Part shown: piece after piece, positions 60,215 to 64,000 of the stretch
Numbering within the stretch: position 1 is the stretch's first letter
Layout: each line of letters begins with the position of its first letter
Assembly (NCBI RefSeq): GCF_003574315.2
Contig: NZ_AP025739.1
Location: 6,572,001-6,636,000, forward strand
Reading direction: 5' to 3'
Length of the DNA stretch: 64,000 nucleotides
Origin: Capsulimonas corticalis
GTDB taxonomy: Bacteria; Armatimonadota; Armatimonadia; Armatimonadales; Capsulimonadaceae
Made by a program: the position numbers and the translations under genes
The notes under the pieces: model-generated
The model's input: only the letters and a program-made list of their open reading frames with translations
Told to the model about the DNA's origin: nothing
The model's database searches: none

Positions 60215-61239
60215 ACGCTATGACCGATCGGGACGCGTTTCAGGAGATGGCGGAACGGTATCGCGGCGCCCTGCATCTGCATTGCTACCGGATGCTGGGA
60301 TCGCTCCACGACGCCGAGGACTGCGTGCAGGAAACCTACGTGCGCGCCTGGTCGGCATTCGGCAGTTACGCGGGGATGGGGTCTCCGCGTAACTGGCTCT
60401 ACAAGATCGCGACGAATACATGCCTCAACGCCCTGGCCCGCCGCGACCGTTCGCGGCGGGTCCTGCCCGAAGCGATTGGGCCGGCGTCGCGCGGGCTTCC
60501 CGAGGGGGAGCCGTCGGGCGAGATTCCCTGGCTGGAGCCATATCCCGATCTCTTATTGGCCCGCGTTCCAGACACGGCGCCGGGACCTCACGCGCGCTAT
60601 GAGATGCGCGAGGCGGTGGAGTTCGCATTTGTCGCCGCCATCCAGTACCTTCCCGCGCGCCAGCGCGCCGCCCTGCTGCTCTGTGATGTCCTGGGCTGGT
60701 CGGCGGCGGAGACGGCGGCGCTGCTCGAAGGATCCGTGGCCTCGGTCAACAGCGCCTTGCAGCGCGCCCGCGCGACGCTCGCCAAAGCTATGCCGGGCGC
60801 TCGCCCCGTGGCGCCAGACAGCACGCAAAGCCGATTGCTCGATCGTTATATGCAGGCGTGGGAGAGCAAGGATGTCGCGGGTTTCGCCGCTCTGCTCAAA
60901 GAAAACGCCGTCCTGAGCATGCCGCCGTGGATCCAGTGGTATGTCGGACGCAACGCCATTCGTGAATTCTTTGACTGGGCCTGGAATTCCGAGAATTACG
61001 GAGGTTTCCAACTGACTCCGACTTCGGCGAACGCGAGCCCTGCGTTCGCTCTGTACAGCCGTACTTATGAAGAGAACGCGCCATGGCGTTCGCACTCCAT
61101 TCAGATGCTGACTCTGGAGGATGACGCCATCGCCAAAATCATCCTATTCGTCAAGCCGCTCGGGCCCACGCTCTTTCCCGCGTTCGGCCTGCGCGATCAC
61201 GCGCCATTTGCCAGCGAGGAACGAGAGCGGGTATCATAA
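60211..61239 (+). CDS. ECF sigma-70 factor with SnoaL/NTF2-like C-terminal domain (SigX5/TIGR02960-like)
   Basis: 342 residues from TTG 60211, which overlaps the SDR stop (TTGA); ATG 60220 is an alternative start. Region sigma2 is clear ('ERYRGALHLHCYRMLGSLHDAEDCVQETYVRAW', 'GSPRNWLYKIATNTCLNAL'), as is sigma4 ('AIQYLPARQRAALLLCDVLGWSAAETAALLEGSVASVNSALQRARATL'). From about residue 210 to 335 a SnoaL/NTF2-like domain follows ('LLDRYMQAWESKDVAGFAALLKENAVLSMPPWIQWYVGRNAIREFF'). In such factors the C-terminal domain replaces a separate anti-sigma factor and may bind a small molecule. No anti-sigma gene is adjacent. The coupled SDR gene is the best regulatory partner. Confidence 0.9.
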   Translation: MNAMTDRDAFQEMAERYRGALHLHCYRMLGSLHDAEDCVQETYVRAWSAFGSYAGMGSPRNWLYKIATNTCLNALARRDRSRRVLPEAIGPASRGLPEGEPSGEIPWLEPYPDLLLARVPDTAPGPHARYEMREAVEFAFVAAIQYLPARQRAALLLCDVLGWSAAETAALLEGSVASVNSALQRARATLAKAMPGARPVAPDSTQSRLLDRYMQAWESKDVAGFAALLKENAVLSMPPWIQWYVGRNAIREFFDWAWNSENYGGFQLTPTSANASPAFALYSRTYEENAPWRSHSIQMLTLEDDAIAKIILFVKPLGPTLFPAFGLRDHAPFASEERERVS

Positions 61240-61246
61240 TTTCACC

Positions 61247-62245
61247 ATGCCACTCCTCGAAGTCACCAATCTCACCAAGCATTACCCACTCACTCGCCAG
61301 ACCGGGCCGTTCACGCATGTGATCGATCAGGTGCGCGCCGTGGACGGGGTCGATCTGACCCTGAACCCGGCGGAGACGCTTGGATTGGTCGGGGAATCGG
61401 GGTGCGGGAAGTCGACGCTGGGCCGGTGCATTCTGCGCCTGATCGAGCCGACAGGCGGAACCGTGGTCTTCTCGGGTGAGGACGTGCTGCGCTGGCCCCG
61501 CGAAACTCTGCGGCGCAATCGGACGCAGATGCAGATCGTATTTCAGGATCCGTTCGCGTCGCTGGATCCACGGCAGAACGTCGGCGCAATCCTCGCCGAG
61601 CCGCTGCTGGCGCATAATATCGTCCCAAAATCCGAAGTCAAAGCGGAAGTGTCCCGGCTGCTGGGGCTGGTCGGACTGCCGGCCGAATCGGTGTCTCGTT
61701 ATCCCCATGAGTTCAGCGGCGGCCAGAGGCAGCGCATCGGCATCGCGCGCGCGCTCGCGCTGCGCCCGAAGCTGATCGTCGCCGACGAGCCGGTTTCAGC
61801 GCTCGACGTCTCGATCCGCGCGCAAATTTTAGATCTCTTTCAGAAAGTCCAGCGCGAAATGGGCGTCGCGCTGATCTTCATCGCGCACGACCTGGGCGCG
61901 GTGCGCCAGGTGAGCGACCGCGTCGCTGTCATGTACCTGGGCAAAATCGTGGAGATCGCCGAAGCGAACGCGCTCTACGATAATCCCCGCCACCCCTACA
62001 CCCGCGCCCTGCTCGCCGCGATCCCCAGCATCGACGGCGTCAAGGCCAATACCCCCAAAGTCGAAGGCGACGTCCCCTCACCCATCGACCTCCCGTCCGG
62101 CTGCCGCTTCCGCACCCGCTGCCCGTTCGCCGAAGCGATCTGCGCCGAACAAGAGCCCCCGCTCGCGGCGTTCGACGGCGGGGAGGCAGGCCACGCGTCC
62201 GCCTGTCACTTCGCGGCGACGCTGCCGGTGCTGGAAGTAGCGTAG
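61247..62245 (+). CDS. Peptide-type ABC transporter ATP-binding protein (OppF/DppF-like)
   Basis: 332 residues from ATG 61247, eight bases after the sigma-factor stop; no strong ribosome-binding site. Walker A GESGCGKSTLGR near 48, Q-loop 'MQIVFQDPFASLDPRQ', signature FSGGQRQRIGIARALALRPK near 155, Walker B LIVADEPVSALDVS, H-loop 'LIFIAHDLGAVRQVSDRVAVMYLGKIVE'. The end holds the oligopeptide-transporter tail ('PHPYTRALLAAIPSI'-like, 'GCRFRTRCPFAEAICAEQEPPL' with four cysteines including GCxFxxRCPFA, typical of OppD/OppF/DppF). No permease or binding-protein gene is present in the window, so it must work with partners elsewhere. Placement after the sigma factor may be chance or co-regulation. 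Confidence 0.9.
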   Translation: MPLLEVTNLTKHYPLTRQTGPFTHVIDQVRAVDGVDLTLNPAETLGLVGESGCGKSTLGRCILRLIEPTGGTVVFSGEDVLRWPRETLRRNRTQMQIVFQDPFASLDPRQNVGAILAEPLLAHNIVPKSEVKAEVSRLLGLVGLPAESVSRYPHEFSGGQRQRIGIARALALRPKLIVADEPVSALDVSIRAQILDLFQKVQREMGVALIFIAHDLGAVRQVSDRVAVMYLGKIVEIAEANALYDNPRHPYTRALLAAIPSIDGVKANTPKVEGDVPSPIDLPSGCRFRTRCPFAEAICAEQEPPLAAFDGGEAGHASACHFAATLPVLEVA

Positions 62246-62255
62246 GAATCGCCCC

Positions 62256-64000
62256 TCACTTCGTTATCGAAGGCGGCGCTTCCCCGGATCCTGCTCCCCA
62301 CAACTTATTCGGCTCCGGTCCCATTTTCAGCGACAGCGTTCCGCCCCGCGCGATCTCTTCGTGTGTGACCCACGCGCGGGTCAGGGGCTTGCCGTTCAGC
62401 GTGGCCGACTGCACGTAGATATTCGCGGCGGAAGTATTGGGGGCGCTGATCGTAAAGCTCTTGCCTTTGGCGTACTTCGGATCCAGGCGCAGCGTGACTT
62501 TTGGGAAGATAGGGCTGCCGAGGATATAGACGCCGCTGGCGGGGCTGACCGGATAGAGGCCGGCGGAGGCGAGGACGTACCAGGCGGACATCTGGCCGAC
62601 ATCGTCGTTGCCGTCCAGACCGCCGGGGCCGGTCTTGTAGCCGTTGTCGCAGATGAAACGGGACCATTTTTGCGTCAGCCACGGCGCGCCGGCGTAGGTG
62701 AACATAAAGGCGCATTGATGGACCGGCTCATTGGAGTGATTGTAGAAGTTGTTCCAGCGCATGATCTGATCGGGCGGAGTGTGCACGAAGAAATCATTGA
62801 GACGGGCGACGAACTTGTCGCGGCCGCCGACAAGGCCGATCAGGCCGGCGATGTCTTGCGGGACAAACCACCCCTGCTGGGTCGGGATGCTTTCGACGCA
62901 TCCCGCGTCCGCCGCCATCCAGCCGCCGTCGGGATTACGCCCCCGGAACCAGTGATCGCCGCTGTTGAAGAGATTCCGATAGTTCTGTGCGGTTTTGAGA
63001 AGTTGCGCGGCGGCGTCCGTCTTCCCAAGCGCCGTCGCGAAACGGGCGAGGGCGTAATCCGAGTAGGAATTTTCCAATGTCTCGGATAGAGAGGACCCGT
63101 CGGCGCAGTAGCCGAGCTTGGTCCAGTGGTCGAAGTCGTTGCGGTTCGATTTGTCCGCCGGTCCCAGCCCGACGCCGCGCGCCATGGCGTACGCTTTTTG
63201 GGCGTCGTATCCGCGAATTCCCTTGAGATACGCCTCGCAGATCACGTTGAGGCCGGGATCGCCCACCATCGTTCCCGCGTCGGTCCCCATCAGCTCCCAG
63301 CGCGCCAATCCGCGCGCGCCGCCAAGCTCAGTGATCTGGATCAGGGAATTGACTTCATCGTTGATCAGCGACGGGTTCACAATCGTTTGCAAAGGGAAAT
63401 CGGCCCGGAATACGTCCCAGCCGCTGAAGATGCTGCGATAGACAAAGCCCTTCGCCTTGTGCTCCTGATGGTCGGCGCCGATATAGGAACCGTCCACGTC
63501 CGAAACACTGCGCGGATCGAGCATCGTATGATACAGCGCCGTGTTAAAGATTCGGCGCTGGGTGGGCGCGCCGCCTTCGGCGCCGGCGCGGCTGAGAGCC
63601 GCAGCCCAGAGGCTGCGGGCCTGATCGCGCACGGCGTCGAAGCTCCAGCCGGGGATATCATGGGCAAGGTTGGCGCGCGCGCCGTCGATGCTCACGAATG
63701 AGATTCCCGATTTCACCGTCACCTGCTCGCCGGCCTTGGTTGGGAATTCGACAAAGAAGCCCGTATGGGACCCGGAGCGCTGCTTGAGCGCGCGAGAGAT
63801 ATCGCCGCCGTCCCATGTCCCGAAGGCTTTGATGGGTTTGGCGAACTGCATGGAGAAGTACACCGTGTAGGTGGGACCGGGGCCGCAGCCCCAACCGCCC
63901 CCGCTAGGATCGCAGCGCATCCAGCCCTCCACCGTATGATCGTCCGTCTGGCGCGCCCATTGCGCCGACGAATGCGAATCGCTGCTCGCGCCGATGCGGC
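62256..64000 (-). CDS. GH92 alpha-mannosidase (5' end beyond window)
   Basis: 581 residues visible, with the frame open through base 64000, so the N-terminus is missing; the GTG at 63932 is internal. GH92 features in order: 'YTVYFSMQFAKPIKAFGTWDGG' (end of the N-terminal beta-sandwich), 'RIFNTALYHTMLDPRSVSDVDGSYIG', 'YRSIFSGWDVFRADFPLQTIVNP', 'GYCADGSSLSETLENSYSDYALA', 'GNDDVGQMSAWYVLASAGLYPVSPASGVYILGSPIF' and a C-terminal sheet. These are calcium-dependent inverting exo-alpha-mannosidases acting mostly on alpha-1,2-mannan and N-glycans. Its 3' end lies 10 bases from the convergent ABC gene without a recognisable hairpin. Probably secreted, as are most relatives. Confidence 0.9.
   Translation of the reverse strand, partial: RIGASSDSHSSAQWARQTDDHTVEGWMRCDPSGGGWGCGPGPTYTVYFSMQFAKPIKAFGTWDGGDISRALKQRSGSHTGFFVEFPTKAGEQVTVKSGISFVSIDGARANLAHDIPGWSFDAVRDQARSLWAAALSRAGAEGGAPTQRRIFNTALYHTMLDPRSVSDVDGSYIGADHQEHKAKGFVYRSIFSGWDVFRADFPLQTIVNPSLINDEVNSLIQITELGGARGLARWELMGTDAGTMVGDPGLNVICEAYLKGIRGYDAQKAYAMARGVGLGPADKSNRNDFDHWTKLGYCADGSSLSETLENSYSDYALARFATALGKTDAAAQLLKTAQNYRNLFNSGDHWFRGRNPDGGWMAADAGCVESIPTQQGWFVPQDIAGLIGLVGGRDKFVARLNDFFVHTPPDQIMRWNNFYNHSNEPVHQCAFMFTYAGAPWLTQKWSRFICDNGYKTGPGGLDGNDDVGQMSAWYVLASAGLYPVSPASGVYILGSPIFPKVTLRLDPKYAKGKSFTISAPNTSAANIYVQSATLNGKPLTRAWVTHEEIARGGTLSLKMGPEPNKLWGAGSGEAPPSITK

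Noticed and set aside
61247-62245. Peptide-transport operon
   Set aside because: Only the ATP-binding subunit is present; no permease, second ATPase or solute-binding gene lies within the window.
1-64000. CRISPR arrays, tRNA/rRNA genes, insertion sequences and prophage genes
   Set aside because: Looked for regularly spaced direct repeats, cloverleaf-like GC-rich segments and transposase/integrase motifs on both strands; none was convincing.

Overview
This 64 kb window looks like chromosomal DNA from a free-living, heterotrophic member of the Armatimonadota (Capsulimonas-like). That is an inference from three things: generally GC-rich coding sequence; three scattered DUF1559/type II pseudopilin genes carrying the 'FPVFAxAREKAR' signature common in that phylum; and many secreted carbohydrate-active enzymes with ricin-type lectin domains. 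No rRNA, tRNA, CRISPR array, transposase or integrase was seen.

Layout. 1-9192: four tandem, same-strand paralogues (the first cut by the window edge) of a large secreted protein with a C-terminal TIM-barrel-like region. 9193-13865: a GH99/WbsX-like glycosidase with a ricin domain, a lipoprotein and a probable outer-membrane beta-barrel. 13876-19350: a CHASE-PAS-PAS-GGDEF-EAL c-di-GMP protein, a secreted metallo-beta-lactamase-fold enzyme and a translationally coupled pair of membrane proteins. 19351-24826: a structured, attenuator-like leader before a nucleotidyltransferase, a pseudopilin, an ankyrin protein with an internal duplication, and small membrane or secreted proteins, one of them without a normal start codon. 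24881-31202: a two-parvulin foldase, a GH16 glucanase and a clan GH-A glycosidase with an inserted carbohydrate-binding domain. 31243-34006: an NB-ARC/TPR NLR-like gene and a small upstream gene sharing a 19-residue RHIM-like motif. I read these as a Bell/BASS-type amyloid-signalling immune pair, the most interesting system here. 34200-42352: a giant CnaB-like repeat protein, a pseudopilin overlapping a LolA-thioredoxin fusion, a Tat-exported aldo/keto reductase and a diguanylate cyclase. 42825-48590: an alpha/beta hydrolase, a KGG-type stress protein, a metzincin protease flanked by an intact and a collapsed YcxB-like gene, and a third pseudopilin. 48784-55948: a polysaccharide-degradation block (GH95, TIGR03790, GH87-like), with a large inverted repeat that has lengthened one reading frame. 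56177-64000: an antitoxin-sized orphan, an AT-rich membrane-anchored MinD/ParA-like ATPase with a pentapeptide-like tail, an SDR coupled to an ECF sigma factor, an OppF/DppF-type ATPase and a partial GH92 mannosidase.

How it fits together. Most genes encode exported proteins, suiting a cell that digests fungal or plant polysaccharide (beta-1,3-glucan, possibly alpha-glucan, fucosylated and mannosylated glycans) outside the membrane. Several of these genes stand alone behind near-perfect TTGACA-N17-TATAAT promoters, and two share a palindromic box that could be a common operator. The two visibly AT-richer genes, the NLR (mainly its TPR half) and the MinD-like gene, are the best candidates for acquired or fast-evolving conflict-related genes. 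All function calls come from reading motifs by eye; no database search was possible.
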